Shown: positions 1-9,494, counted from the first letter of the stretch. The stretch is 64,000 bases of DNA from an uncultured Methylophaga sp. (GCF_947259025.1 NZ_CAMYKO010000005.1:620001-684000), one strand, 5' to 3'. Translations and numbers: made by a program. The notes: generated by a model not told the origin, from the letters alone.

Positions 1-1522
1 GATACGCGAGATCAATGCCTTCACAGGCTGGCGCATCCCAGTCGACATAATTTTCCAGACATTCGCTGTCAGACCATTTGAAGTTGTCTTCCTGGTAGCC
101 CATTTTCGCAGCCAGACGACGGAAGATCTCATTATTGGGCAAGGCTTCACCGGGCGACTCAACGCATTTTTCGTTATAGGTCAGATACAAGTGCCCCCAT
201 GACAGGATCATATCTTCCATCTCGGCGCCCATTGAGGCCGGTAATACGATATCGGCATAAGACGCGGTATCGGAGAGGAAGTGTTCAGCAGATACCATAA
301 ACAGGTCTTCGCGCATCAAGCCTTCAACAATCTTGTCGGTTTCGGCCGCCTGGGTCACCGGATTGGCATTCCAGCACATCATCGATTTAATCGGCACATC
401 CAGATCCATCTCGCCGTTTAGGGCCCGACCAATCTGAATGGCGTTAATCACCCGTGTGCCTTCCGGAATCAGATCCGGACGACTGATAACATCAAACTTG
501 TAAGGGTGCTCCCAGACCGGGAATTGTGTGGCGCCGCCACCCACATGACGCCAGGCACCGGTCAGGGCCGGCAGGCAAGTCACGGCGCGGATTGCCTGAC
601 CACCCCCATAGTTACGTTCCAGCGCCACACCCAGGCGAATCGCGGATGGCTGACTGGTCGCATATTCACGGGCAAACTGACGAATCAGATCGGCATCGAG
701 GCCAGTGATCTCGGCGGCCCATTCCGGGGGGCGGGATTTCACTCTTTCTGCCAGATCGGCAAAACCTTCGGTGTAATTATCGACATAATCCTGATCCTGC
801 AGGCCTTCTTCGATAATCACGTGCATCATCGCCATGGCTAATGCGCCATCTGTACCGGGTTTAGGCGCAATATGCCAGTCGGCTTCCTTGGCGGTGCGGG
901 AACGGTAAGGATCAATCACTACCACCTTGGCACCCTTCTTCTGAGCTTCCTTGACGATATGCCAATGGTGCAGATTGGTGCTGACCGAGTTACAGCCCCA
1001 GATAACAATGTACTTTGAATGGATATAGCTCTCTGGGTCGACACCGGCCGTTGGGCCGACGGTGAGCAGCCACGCGGTACAAGAACCTTCGCCGCAGAAA
1101 GTACGTTCACAAACGGTCGCGCCCATCTTATTAAAGAAGGCATCGCCGCCATTCAGACCATGCACCAGTCCCTGATGACCCAGGTAGCTGTAGGGAATAA
1201 TCGCCTGTGGTCCGTATTCGTCAATGATGGCTTTCCAGCGTGTGGTGATTTCATCCAGCGCTTCATCCCAGCTAATCTGCTCGAACTGACCGCTGCCTTT
1301 AGGGCCAGTGCGGCGCATAGGGTGCAATAATCGATCGGGATGATAGTGACGTTTTTCGTAATCTTTGAGCTTGACGCAGAGGCCGCCGCGCGTCATCGGG
1401 TGTTCACGGTTACCGCGAACCGCTGTCAGTTTGCCATTTTCAACTTCAAACACCATTGAGCAGGTGTCGGGACAGTCATGCGGACAGCCCCCGTGATGGC
1501 TGGTTTTCATAACACTGGCCAT
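1..1522 (-). CDS. Molybdopterin-dependent oxidoreductase, catalytic subunit (C-terminus beyond window)
   Basis: About 507 residues are visible; the C-terminus lies beyond base 1. The N-terminus carries an iron-sulfur site of the form CPHDCPDTC with a fourth Cys in GGLCVK near residue 49, typical of the DMSO reductase/formate dehydrogenase superfamily, which uses bis-MGD molybdenum. A CERTFCGEGS stretch near residue 140 sits where the metal ligand region is expected. Later come WGCNSVSTN, a Pro-Gly-Thr-Asp (KPGTDGAL) segment and WNANPV, all characteristic of the molybdopterin-binding fold. There is no Tat signal, so it is probably cytoplasmic. The ATG at 1522 follows a GGAGAG ribosome site. 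Substrate is unknown; formate, a sulfoxide or an N-oxide are all possible. Confidence 0.9.
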   Translation of the reverse strand, partial: MASVMKTSHHGGCPHDCPDTCSMVFEVENGKLTAVRGNREHPMTRGGLCVKLKDYEKRHYHPDRLLHPMRRTGPKGSGQFEQISWDEALDEITTRWKAIIDEYGPQAIIPYSYLGHQGLVHGLNGGDAFFNKMGATVCERTFCGEGSCTAWLLTVGPTAGVDPESYIHSKYIVIWGCNSVSTNLHHWHIVKEAQKKGAKVVVIDPYRSRTAKEADWHIAPKPGTDGALAMAMMHVIIEEGLQDQDYVDNYTEGFADLAERVKSRPPEWAAEITGLDADLIRQFAREYATSQPSAIRLGVALERNYGGGQAIRAVTCLPALTGAWRHVGGGATQFPVWEHPYKFDVISRPDLIPEGTRVINAIQIGRALNGEMDLDVPIKSMMCWNANPVTQAAETDKIVEGLMREDLFMVSAEHFLSDTASYADIVLPASMGAEMEDMILSWGHLYLTYNEKCVESPGEALPNNEIFRRLAAKMGYQEDNFKWSDSECLENYVDWDAPACEGIDLAY

Positions 1523-1645
1523 GATCTCTCTCCTGTTGTTATCTGATTTTATTAGGTTTTTATTATTTTGATGTCAGTACCTAATCAATGACTATACACC
1601 AGATTCAGACAGGAAATTTGCCCGCGATTCAGACACGATTTTTAA

Positions 1646-2827
1646 CTAACGGTGGAGAGCGACGTTGGAGAGCGCCTGCTGCAAATCTTCAATTAAATCA
1701 TCGCTCTGCTCCAGCCCCACAGACAGCCGAATCATTGAAGCCGAAATGCCGGCTTTTTTCAGTAAGGCTTCCGGCAGTCCATGGTGTGAGGTAAAAACCG
1801 GCTGAGTCGCCAGCGACTCGGCGCCACCCAGGCTGGGTGCCCGTTTAATCAACGTCAGCCCGTCAATCATCTGGCGTGCTTTGTGACCGCCACCTTTGAC
1901 AGTAAAGCTGAGCATGCCGCCAAAGCCGCTCATTTGTTTTTTTGCGAGTGGATGACCGGGATCCGTTATCAGGCCGGGATAAAAAACCTGATCGACACTG
2001 GCATGCTGCTGCAGGAACTCCGCCACGGTCAGCGCATTTTGATTATGCTGGGCTACACGAAGTGGCAAGGTAATCAGGCTGCGCTTAAGTTTATGTGCCG
2101 TCTCCGGGGCAATGGTCTGGCCCAGACTGCTTCGCCACGGATTGAGGCTGGTGATTAACGCCCCGTCGCCAGTGACCACACCTGCAGTCAAATCACTGTG
2201 CCCGCCCAGATACTTGGTCGCACTCTGCACTGCCAGATCAGCGCCCAATTGCAGCGGTAACTGGTTAATCGGCGTGGCGAAGGTATTATCCACCGCCACT
2301 AAGGCATCAAATTGGTGAGCCAGCTCAGCAACCTCGGCGATATCTGTCACGCTGAGAGTGGGGTTTGCCGGAGTTTCAAATAAAACCAGTGAGGCGCCTT
2401 CGGACAGCCCCTGTTCCAGCGCTACTTTGTCTTTTGAGGCAATGAAGCGGGTTTCAATGCCAAGCTGCGCAGCCTGGTTTAAAAAACCAGTGGTGCCGCC
2501 ATAAATCTCACCCATGCAAATAATACCGCCACGACCAAAAGCCAGGCACAGGCTCGATATGGCAGCCATACCTGAAGCATAGGCCAGTGCTTTGTCAGCC
2601 TTATCCAGCGCAGCCAGCCGCTGTTCCAGAGATTGAATAGTGGGGTTCATTCCGTAGCGGGTATAGAAAGCCGCCTCTGTTCTGCCCTCCACCACATCCA
2701 GCAGATCGGCGGTGCTATCAAAGCTGAAAGTAGTGCTGTCATAGAGCGGTGCCACCGCCGCCGAACTCGCATCAGGCACCGCTCCGACATGAATCATCTG
2801 CGTAGCCGGGTGAGTAGATTTGCTCAT
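1646..2827 (-). CDS. PLP-dependent trans-sulfuration enzyme (cystathionine gamma-synthase/lyase family)
   Basis: This 393-residue protein belongs to the Cys/Met-metabolism PLP family (cystathionine gamma-synthase, O-acylhomoserine sulfhydrylase, methionine gamma-lyase). Visible signatures are YTRYGMNPT near the N-terminus (phosphate-binding Tyr/Arg), ASGMAAI, VDNTFATP and the PLP lysine in SATKYLGGHSD. The start at 2827 is chosen because AAGGAGC lies just upstream; the frame stays open 25 codons further up without a comparable ribosome site. Length fits the family. Which reaction it catalyses cannot be decided from sequence. It is monocistronic and divergent from the cupin gene. Confidence 0.88.
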   Translation of the reverse strand: MSKSTHPATQMIHVGAVPDASSAAVAPLYDSTTFSFDSTADLLDVVEGRTEAAFYTRYGMNPTIQSLEQRLAALDKADKALAYASGMAAISSLCLAFGRGGIICMGEIYGGTTGFLNQAAQLGIETRFIASKDKVALEQGLSEGASLVLFETPANPTLSVTDIAEVAELAHQFDALVAVDNTFATPINQLPLQLGADLAVQSATKYLGGHSDLTAGVVTGDGALITSLNPWRSSLGQTIAPETAHKLKRSLITLPLRVAQHNQNALTVAEFLQQHASVDQVFYPGLITDPGHPLAKKQMSGFGGMLSFTVKGGGHKARQMIDGLTLIKRAPSLGGAESLATQPVFTSHHGLPEALLKKAGISASMIRLSVGLEQSDDLIEDLQQALSNVALHR

Positions 2828-2995
2828 GAAAAGCTCCTTAATCAGTCCGGCAATAAAAAGCCGGGGCAGCCGCAATGGGTCAAATAGTTCTGATTTCATC
2901 ATAAACAGATCAGCGTTGCTGATGACAGCACGGTTTTTAGCTATCTTATAAGCATCTGTTTTATAAAATAATACTGCCGTTAAAATTCGCTTTTC

Positions 2996-3011
2996 TACCC
3001 CTTTCAGAGTA
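2996..3011. promoter_or_regulatory. NarL-like 7-2-7 inverted repeat upstream of the cupin gene
   Basis: The sequence TACCCCT-TT-CAGAGTA has TAC/GTA ends 10 bases apart. The left half matches the NarL heptamer TACYYMT exactly; the right half matches 5 of 7. It lies 78 bases before the cupin start. Similar dyads occur at 11384, 18435 and 32554. This is the weakest of the four. Confidence 0.4.
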
Positions 3012-3088
3012 AGCCTTCTTGAGAATTGTCGCGCTATTGGCAGCAGGATTTAATGCGGGTGTCATTCACGACAACAATGAGGTAGACA

Positions 3089-3430
3089 ATGAAATACAAA
3101 CAGAACGCAATTTCTGACCCGCAGCCTTCAATGGGTATTGATGGTGTCGACGCCACACTGGGCGATACCTTTGTTTCAGATAGCAAAGATAAAACCCTGT
3201 GTGCCGGTTTTTTCCACCTGAATAAAACGGATAAGCCGCTGGTTTACACCTATGACTACGAAGAAATGAAAGTCATTGTCGATGGCGAATTCGTGATCAG
3301 TGATGAATCAGGCTACAAGGTTCATGCCAAGCCTGGTGATGTTTTTTATTTTGGTGACGGCGAAACCATCGTGTTTGAAACCCCGTCACGCGGCGTCGGT
3401 TTCTTTACCGGACAGCGTCAGCCTATCTAG
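3089..3430 (+). CDS. Small cupin-domain protein (EutQ-like)
   Basis: This 113-residue protein is a single cupin barrel. The pattern VIVDGEFVISDESGYKVHAKPGDVFYF matches the usual G-x5-HxH...PGD arrangement in spacing, but most canonical metal ligands (HxH, E) are absent, so metal binding is doubtful. The best resemblance is to the EutQ-like cupins found near amine-metabolism genes. GAGGT lies upstream of the ATG. It stands alone, with a strong terminator after it and a NarL-like dyad before it, which ties it tentatively to the response regulator next door. The substrate is unknown. Confidence 0.7.
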   Translation: MKYKQNAISDPQPSMGIDGVDATLGDTFVSDSKDKTLCAGFFHLNKTDKPLVYTYDYEEMKVIVDGEFVISDESGYKVHAKPGDVFYFGDGETIVFETPSRGVGFFTGQRQPI

Positions 3431-3436
3431 GCAGCC

Positions 3437-3472
3437 AAACGGGGTAACGTCTTAAGTTCGTTACCCCGTTTT
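3437..3472. terminator. Bidirectional Rho-independent terminator
   Basis: A 13-bp perfect stem (AAACGGGGTAACG with CGTTACCCCGTTT) encloses a 9-base loop and is flanked by A and T runs. It separates the cupin from the convergent response regulator gene and can serve both. Confidence 0.9.
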
Positions 3473-3493
3473 CTCTGTTCCTTTCCGGGCTGA

Positions 3494-4138
3494 TCAGCCC
3501 CGTGACTTCTGCTGATGACGCCAGACCGCGGCTTCCAGCCGGCTGGTGAGATTCAACTTACGCAATAGATTCTTGATATGCACCTTGACCGTGGTGTCGC
3601 TGATCCCCAGCCTGCGGGCAATATTCTTATTGTTCATGCCTTCTGCCAGACATTCCAGGATTTCAGTCTCACGCTCAGTCAGATGAACGTTATCACTGGT
3701 TTTGGATTCCGGCTCGAGCACGGCTTTTTTCAGCACTTCGTTCAGACATTCCTGCAGCACTGTGACACCGCCATAGGCCTTTAACAGATTGGCACGCAGC
3801 TCTTCCGGCTCCATGTCCTTGAGCAGGTAACCGTCAGCGCCGGAGCGCAGCGCTTCCAGCAGATCATCCTCGGCATCGGACACGGTCAAAACCACGATAT
3901 GCGCCTTGCACTCGTTTTGCTTGAAGCGGCGCAGGGTTTCCAGCCCGTCCATCCCCTTCATGTTCAAATCCAGCAGGATAATATCGGGTTGCAGCTCCGG
4001 CTCCAGTTCCAGGCCTTCAAGGCCAGAGGCCGCCTCCCCCACTACCTCGAACGCCGGATCATCGGAAATAATCTGACCCACCCCTTTTCGAAACAGCGGG
4101 TGATCGTCTATCAGCATGACTCTTATGGTTTCGCTCAT
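3494..4138 (-). CDS. NarL/FixJ-family response regulator
   Basis: This 214-residue protein has a receiver domain (acidic pair in IDDHP, phospho-acceptor Asp in LLDLNMKGMDG near residue 58, Lys in LLKDM) followed by a LuxR-type helix-turn-helix (LTERETEIL ... NIARRLGISDTTVKVHI). It closely follows the NarL layout. The start at 4138 leaves a 13-base gap after the sensor kinase gene; an upstream in-frame start at 4198 would overlap the kinase and add a non-conserved leader. It is the obvious partner of the kinase at 4152-6017 and the best candidate to bind the TACYYMT-like dyads in this window. The signal is unknown. Confidence 0.93.
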   Translation of the reverse strand: MSETIRVMLIDDHPLFRKGVGQIISDDPAFEVVGEAASGLEGLELEPELQPDIILLDLNMKGMDGLETLRRFKQNECKAHIVVLTVSDAEDDLLEALRSGADGYLLKDMEPEELRANLLKAYGGVTVLQECLNEVLKKAVLEPESKTSDNVHLTERETEILECLAEGMNNKNIARRLGISDTTVKVHIKNLLRKLNLTSRLEAAVWRHQQKSRG

Positions 4139-4151
4139 GTTTCTCTCTCTT

Positions 4152-6017
4152 TTACTGCGCCAGCTTGGGCATAAACACCAGGCTGACACGGGTCCCACCG
4201 TAACGACGGTTCATGACTTCAACCTCTCCCCCCAGATTATAAGCCCGTTCTTTCATAATCGCCTGACCGTGGTGGTCGTAGGTTGGAGAGGCCGGGGTCA
4301 AACCCACGCCGTCATCATCAATCAATAGTTCTATCGCGCCACTACGCTGCTTGTGCATCAAAATATTCACGTTGCCGGCACCGGAGTGACGCACAATATT
4401 GGATAAAGCCTCACGCACCACGTGCAGCATGTGGAATTCTTCGTTTACTGTCAGCCGGCAGTTCACCAGGCGATTATCGAGGTTGATATTGATATCCGAG
4501 CGCTGGGAAAACTCGTCGATAGCAGCCTGAATCGCATAGCCCAGCCCTCGCAGATCCATATGCACGCGGAAGGTCGTCAACAACTCGCGCAGCTCACGGT
4601 AAGCGTTATCCAGGCCTTCGCGCAGCTCACTGATGACAGCAGCCAGCTTTTCATCATCTTTCTGACTGATATTGCTATCGGCGACTTTAACCCGGTTTAA
4701 TGAGGCGGATTGCAGCCGCGCCACCTGGATCTTCATAAACGATAAAGACTGTGCCAGTGAGTCATGCAGCTCACGGGCAATGGCCGAGCGTTCTTCCAGC
4801 ACCGCCAGCCGCCTTCCTTCTTCATCGTGGCTTTGATACTTGGCGACCATGGCCAGTAAATGGGCGGTGATTTCCAGGATCTTGATCTCGGAATCGTCGA
4901 GCAAGCGGCCACGCTCCATTTCCACCAGCAATATGCCGATGCCATTACTGGCACCGGAAAAAGACACAGCCAGGCAACTGACCAGCTGAAACTCGTTACT
5001 GACCTCATCAAAGTTAAGCACGCCGGAAGACATCAACTCATTAAACTGGGCGTCATTGAGCGTGTTGGGTTTGTGATGCGAAAAAATCACCCGCTTAGTG
5101 GTGATCACGGCGGCATCATCGGTATAGATCAGCGCGGCATTATTAAAGTTGAAGGTGCGTTCCAGCCCGTAAAGCATTTTGAGCAGCATGCGCTCGCTCA
5201 TCACATCTTCACTGGCGCTTTCGATAAAACGCAGCAGGAAATCCTGCGCCCGAACCAGGGTTTTAACGTGTTCGCTGGTACGGTTAGCCCAGTTAACTTC
5301 AGCGTCAGCGCTCTGCAACTGCGCCGTCAGCTCGGCCACGCGGTTCTCTACCAGGGCAAACTCGTCAGCACCATCGCGCTTGTCATCAGTGCGAACCTTC
5401 TGACTGATAAAGCGCAGGGTGTTATCAATGCGGTCAACCAACAGCCGACGGGCGGCTATCGCAATTACCAGCACACAGCTCACCACAAACAGCAGACTGA
5501 TCGATTGTAATAGCCCGATCACCGCCTGTTTGATCTCGGCATCGCGTTTCAGCGCCTTGTTAAGGGTGTCATAGGCTTCGGCAATCCGTTCTGCCATGCG
5601 CAACTGTGCGGTCAGACGCATGTTATAGCCGGCGACCTGGCTGAAACTAGTCTGCAATTTTTCCAGCTGGCGCACCGCGTCATGGATCTCGGCATCATCC
5701 TGTCTGAGCATCCACACTACGTCGGGATCGTCCACCCTCAGGTAGTTTCGCTGCATTTCCGTCAGTGTCTCATCCGCCTCTTCCAGGCTGATGGCGTTGA
5801 TAAAGGATAACTGCCGGTGCCAGTAGACTTTCTGGGTGTTGACTTTGTCTATGGCTGCCTGGCTGGAAGGGATATAATCAAGCAAGAAGAAACTGCTTGC
5901 CTGCATTAACAACACAGTCATCAGCATGCACCCCAACAGCAGCAGTAGTTTGGCGTAAAGGGTGTGCTGGCTGATGTGGTTCAGCCAGGCCGAGATTTTT
6001 TTCATGCGTCCGGTCAT
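4152..6017 (-). CDS. NarX-like sensor histidine kinase
   Basis: This 621-residue membrane kinase has a transmembrane helix at about 20-45, a periplasmic helical region to about 165, a second membrane helix at about 168-190, a HAMP-like segment, a GAF-like region at about 260-390, a HisKA_3 domain with the phospho-acceptor His in IARELHDSLAQSLS, and an ATPase domain with IDDDGVGL. The HPK7/NarX type agrees with the NarL-type partner 13 bases downstream. The nitrate-binding P-box of true NarX was not recognised, so the ligand is probably different. The ATG at 6017 or the one at 6005 could be used; neither has a clear ribosome site. Confidence 0.92.
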   Translation of the reverse strand: MTGRMKKISAWLNHISQHTLYAKLLLLLGCMLMTVLLMQASSFFLLDYIPSSQAAIDKVNTQKVYWHRQLSFINAISLEEADETLTEMQRNYLRVDDPDVVWMLRQDDAEIHDAVRQLEKLQTSFSQVAGYNMRLTAQLRMAERIAEAYDTLNKALKRDAEIKQAVIGLLQSISLLFVVSCVLVIAIAARRLLVDRIDNTLRFISQKVRTDDKRDGADEFALVENRVAELTAQLQSADAEVNWANRTSEHVKTLVRAQDFLLRFIESASEDVMSERMLLKMLYGLERTFNFNNAALIYTDDAAVITTKRVIFSHHKPNTLNDAQFNELMSSGVLNFDEVSNEFQLVSCLAVSFSGASNGIGILLVEMERGRLLDDSEIKILEITAHLLAMVAKYQSHDEEGRRLAVLEERSAIARELHDSLAQSLSFMKIQVARLQSASLNRVKVADSNISQKDDEKLAAVISELREGLDNAYRELRELLTTFRVHMDLRGLGYAIQAAIDEFSQRSDININLDNRLVNCRLTVNEEFHMLHVVREALSNIVRHSGAGNVNILMHKQRSGAIELLIDDDGVGLTPASPTYDHHGQAIMKERAYNLGGEVEVMNRRYGGTRVSLVFMPKLAQ

Positions 6018-6064
6018 TGGCGGCAGTTTACCGAAGCAACAGACAACAAGTCCGAGGCTCGCTG

Positions 6065-7444
6065 ATGAGTTTGATTTTATTTTCCATGGTAATGCTCAGT
6101 ACCATTTTTATCCTGATATTCGGTTTCTGGTGGGACAGTTCTGCCCCGTTCAAAGTCCATCTCTCTGCACTGGTGACGATATTTGCCGCCGCGGTCAGCG
6201 CCTTTATGGTGGTCAGTGTCTATCCCCGCCTCCAGCGCCGCCTGCAATTACAAACACCAAACAAGCTCGACAGCGTCGCCTGGGGCCAGGACATCTCCAG
6301 CAAACTGTCGTCGCCAGCCGCGGTGGTAGATGGCTTTAATATCAAGTTTGCCAACAATGCCTTCCTTAAAGAGCTGGGCCTGTCTGGCATGCAGGAGTTA
6401 ATCAGCGACATGCCGATTACCAACCTGGTGCATCCCAGCAACCATGATGAACTCAACCACTTTCTCAGCAAGCCCGACTCCGACAGCAACCGTACTTTGG
6501 CGCTGCGTATGCTCTACGTTGATGGTACGACAATCCCCGTTCATATGTCATTGTCACCGCTCGACCGCGGCCAGCAACCCGATATGAGCCTGCTGCAGTT
6601 TTCACTGACCGCCCCGCGGCCTGACGCTGACAACGAGGTTGAACCCTCGCAGTATCAACTGGTTTTGGATCGCATCGACCAGTTGGTATTCCAGGTCGAT
6701 GTCGATCTGAATCTGATCTTCGTCAACCAGGCCTGGCAGCGACTGCTTGATTACAGCAGCGACGAGACCCTGAACCACGCCCTGTTTGACTTTATCCACC
6801 CTGAAGACCTGCCGCTGGCCGAAGCACGGTTGCAGCGGCTGAGCCAGGGCAAACGCCAGCAAACCCAGTTTGAAGTCCGCCTGATTGCTAAAAACGGCAT
6901 GTCGCAGTGGTGCGAAATGCGCGCTACAACCACCACCAGCCTCAAGGGCGAACGCAGCAGCGTTATCGGCACCCTCACCGATATCAGCCGTATGAAACAG
7001 GCATCAGCCGGACTCAAGGCCAATGCCCGCACCTACACCGAGATGATCATGTCGCGGATTCCGGCGATGGTGTATCGCTGTAAAAACGATCGCAACTGGT
7101 CACTGGAATATGTCAGTAACGGCTGTCTTGAAGTCACTGAGTACCAGCCCTATGAAATGGTCAGAACACCCAGCACCTCTTATTTAAGCCTGGTGCACCC
7201 CGACGATCAGCTACCCTCCTGGGAATACGTGCAGCGCCAATTGGCTAAGCAGCAATGTTTCCAGATGGTTTACCGCCTGATCACCCGAACCGGTAAGACC
7301 AAGTGGGTGTTTGAGCAGGGCCGCGGCGTGTTCTCCGGCTCCGATGAGCTGTTGTCGCTGGAAGGCGTGATCATCGACTTGCAGTGTGATGATCACAGCC
7401 TGTTACAGCAGGGCTTTAGCGATATGCTGACAACAGGCACATAA
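6065..7444 (+). CDS. Membrane-anchored multi-PAS protein without an output domain
   Basis: This 459-residue protein begins with two membrane helices (about 3-23 and 30-52) and then has three PAS-like segments at roughly 70-175, 195-315 and 325-445, the last two with PAS/PAC signatures (FIHPEDLPLAEARL; LVHPDDQLPSW). No kinase, GGDEF, EAL or HTH domain follows. It is divergent from the sensor kinase and their 5' ends lie about 48 bases apart, suggesting a sensory helper for that system. The ATG at 6065 was preferred over a TTG at 6017, which would overlap the kinase start. Its role is inferred from position only. Confidence 0.75.
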   Translation: MSLILFSMVMLSTIFILIFGFWWDSSAPFKVHLSALVTIFAAAVSAFMVVSVYPRLQRRLQLQTPNKLDSVAWGQDISSKLSSPAAVVDGFNIKFANNAFLKELGLSGMQELISDMPITNLVHPSNHDELNHFLSKPDSDSNRTLALRMLYVDGTTIPVHMSLSPLDRGQQPDMSLLQFSLTAPRPDADNEVEPSQYQLVLDRIDQLVFQVDVDLNLIFVNQAWQRLLDYSSDETLNHALFDFIHPEDLPLAEARLQRLSQGKRQQTQFEVRLIAKNGMSQWCEMRATTTTSLKGERSSVIGTLTDISRMKQASAGLKANARTYTEMIMSRIPAMVYRCKNDRNWSLEYVSNGCLEVTEYQPYEMVRTPSTSYLSLVHPDDQLPSWEYVQRQLAKQQCFQMVYRLITRTGKTKWVFEQGRGVFSGSDELLSLEGVIIDLQCDDHSLLQQGFSDMLTTGT

Positions 7445-7445
7445 A

Positions 7446-7472
7446 AGCCCGGACAGCTAAGCTGACCGGGCT
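7446..7472 (-). terminator. Terminator after the dmm operon
   Basis: AGCCCGG pairs with CCGGGCT, with CAGCT/AGCTG extending inside, and a short T run follows on the minus strand. It lies 17 bases past the dmmC stop and also just past the stop of the convergent PAS gene. Confidence 0.7.
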
Positions 7473-7488
7473 CGTTGCAGAACTGGGC

Positions 7489-8529
7489 TTATTCCGGCTG
7501 AGTGCCTAATGCCAGCTCCTCGCCATCATCCATCGGTGCCAGATGATCAATGACCATCTGCCGGTAATTATCCAGCCCTTTGTACTCGGACAAGTCCGGG
7601 TGCAGGTTAGTCAATACGCGGTGCAGGCGCTTGGCCCAGCGTGGATAGGTGGTCAGATCATTGATACTGGCCAGGTAACCGCGAACACTAAAGGCAATGG
7701 CGTTACTGCGTGGCAGGCGGAACAGGGCCTGCAACTCCACCCGCAGATGCACTTTGTCACCGACATTGTCAGGCGTGACTGACACATTGTCCGGTCCCCA
7801 GAAAGGATAATTCTCCGGTGAGGTATCCAGCCTTGGGTTGATGGTCATGGTCCAGTTCAAACGACGCACCGGGCTGCCATATTGCAAGTGCAGCAGGTAT
7901 TTAAGAGCGCGGTCGAAAATGCCCAACTCATTGGCCTGCGGCACCGGGCCGTGCCATTCCTTAAATGACATGCCGGCATCAAAAGCCATCGACCAGTCGG
8001 CCTGACTGGTGACCATGCCCAAATCAGCGAACAAGTCATCATCGCGCTGGTCCAGAATGATCCAGTCTCCCTGAACCTGACGGGTAATGTATTCGCAGGG
8101 CTGCATGGGCAGCGTGGCTTCGTCGCCGAACACAAACTTCTGGTCGATGCCCAGTGGTTGGTTAATCCAGTGCCAGTTATCACCGTCGCGGGTCAGTTGG
8201 AACAGGTCCGGGTAATCGCGTGACAGCGACTCCATCACCAGTTCGACCATATCCCACTGCGCGTCCATCATATGCGGCAGTGCGATATAGCGATTCGGGT
8301 CATCTTCCAGCACGATGCGCCGGTCTTCACATTCAGCAACATAATGTTCGTCAACATCGATGGCGTGTTCGAACACCGAACCGGGTTCGCCGCCATTGTG
8401 CTGCTCGATATTGACGCTGTACATGTACTCATCTTCAGCAAACGGGAACGGAAAGCGGCGAATCGCTTCCGCTGAGTTGTGGTAAGTGTAATCGTCGCGA
8501 AAGGTTTCTTGTTTAAATGCCATATTCAT
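7489..8529 (-). CDS. dmmC: Haem-dependent oxidative N-demethylase (DUF3445), dimethylamine monooxygenase catalytic subunit
   Basis: This 346-residue DUF3445 protein belongs to the haem-dependent oxidative N-demethylase family, whose members remove methyl groups from secondary amines as formaldehyde. Family-like segments include FPFAEDEYMY near the N-terminus and a conserved LNWTMTINPRLDTSPEN region near residue 225. It is the last gene of a four-gene run in the published dmmD-A-B-C order; the preceding reductase gene stops 11 bases before its start. The ATG at 8529 has GAGGAATG at proper spacing. The expected reaction is dimethylamine + O2 + NAD(P)H to methylamine plus a C1 unit, in the cytoplasm. 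The letter assignment follows gene order and recall of the family. Confidence 0.88.
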   Translation of the reverse strand: MNMAFKQETFRDDYTYHNSAEAIRRFPFPFAEDEYMYSVNIEQHNGGEPGSVFEHAIDVDEHYVAECEDRRIVLEDDPNRYIALPHMMDAQWDMVELVMESLSRDYPDLFQLTRDGDNWHWINQPLGIDQKFVFGDEATLPMQPCEYITRQVQGDWIILDQRDDDLFADLGMVTSQADWSMAFDAGMSFKEWHGPVPQANELGIFDRALKYLLHLQYGSPVRRLNWTMTINPRLDTSPENYPFWGPDNVSVTPDNVGDKVHLRVELQALFRLPRSNAIAFSVRGYLASINDLTTYPRWAKRLHRVLTNLHPDLSEYKGLDNYRQMVIDHLAPMDDGEELALGTQPE

Positions 8530-8540
8530 CGCTTCATTCC

Positions 8541-9494
8541 TCAAAGGTTAACCACCAGTTTCGAGCACTTGGCGCGTGATACACACGGCATAATGCTCCT
8601 GCCCTCAGCCTTTTCATGGTCAGACAGGTAATGGTCGTTGTGCATAATCAGACCGTCACAGGACACCACTTCCAGTTCGCAGCGGCCACAGGCGCCACCA
8701 CGACACAGGAACGGCGGTTCGGCACCGGCCTCTTCCATCGCTTCCAGCATGCTCATATCGCCGGGTACGGTCACTTCGATGCCGCTCTGTGCCAGTTCCA
8801 CGGTAAATTCGTCACCCACAGGTGGTGCGGTGAACTCTTCACTGTGAACATGGTTCTCCGGCCAGCCCAGGTTCTCAGCATGCAGATGCAGCGCCTTCAC
8901 CATCGGCTCCGGCCCGCAGGTGTAGACATGCGTACCCAGTGGCTGTTGTTTCAGCAATGCCGGAATATCCAGCCGCTCGCCTTTACTGTCGATATAAAAA
9001 TGCACGCGCTTGCCGCACATTTCCTCGAGTTGCTCACGGAATGCTCCGTGCTCGGGTGAGCGGTAGGCATAATGCAGTTCATAGTCATAGCCAAGCCGGT
9101 TCAGGTCTGCAATCTGCGACATGAACGGGGTGATACCAATACCACCGGCAATCAGGATATGACGGTGACCCAGCTTGGAAATCGCAAACAGGTTCACCGG
9201 ATAGGTGATCTGCAAACGGGTGCCGGGTTTCACCTGTTCATGCATGAACTTGGAACCGCCACGCGAATTTTCCTGCTTACGCACGGAAATATGGTAGCTG
9301 TCGGTATTGGCGGTCGAGCCCATCAGCGAATAAGGGTTACGGTGAATGCGGCCATTGATGTTCATTGAGACCACAACGTGACTGCCACCGGAAAAATGCG
9401 GCAGAGGCTCACCATTTTCCTGGACCAGGGTAAAATGCTTGACCACCTCAGTCACTTGTTCGACATCGGCGACTTTGACATCCAGAATACTCAT
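8541..9494 (-). CDS. dmmB: Ferredoxin-NAD(P)H reductase subunit of dimethylamine monooxygenase
   Basis: This 317-residue protein has the phthalate dioxygenase reductase layout: an FMN/FAD domain (RNPYSLMGS), an NAD(P)-binding segment (LIAGGIGITPFMSQ; YTCGPEPMV) and a C-terminal plant-type [2Fe-2S] ferredoxin (FLCRGGACGRCELEV, with the fourth Cys in IMPCVSRA). It passes electrons from NAD(P)H to the haem subunit. Its start overlaps the stop of dmmA in an ATGA and has GAGGAG upstream, so the two are translationally coupled. Confidence 0.92.
   Translation of the reverse strand: MSILDVKVADVEQVTEVVKHFTLVQENGEPLPHFSGGSHVVVSMNINGRIHRNPYSLMGSTANTDSYHISVRKQENSRGGSKFMHEQVKPGTRLQITYPVNLFAISKLGHRHILIAGGIGITPFMSQIADLNRLGYDYELHYAYRSPEHGAFREQLEEMCGKRVHFYIDSKGERLDIPALLKQQPLGTHVYTCGPEPMVKALHLHAENLGWPENHVHSEEFTAPPVGDEFTVELAQSGIEVTVPGDMSMLEAMEEAGAEPPFLCRGGACGRCELEVVSCDGLIMHNDHYLSDHEKAEGRSIMPCVSRAKCSKLVVNL

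Noticed and set aside
4860-5510. 216-codon plus-strand frame antisense to the sensor kinase
   Set aside because: Shadow of the kinase gene; no domain and no ribosome site.
6017-6064. Longer start (TTG) for the PAS protein
   Set aside because: It would overlap the divergent kinase start and add a polar stretch before the first membrane helix without a ribosome site.
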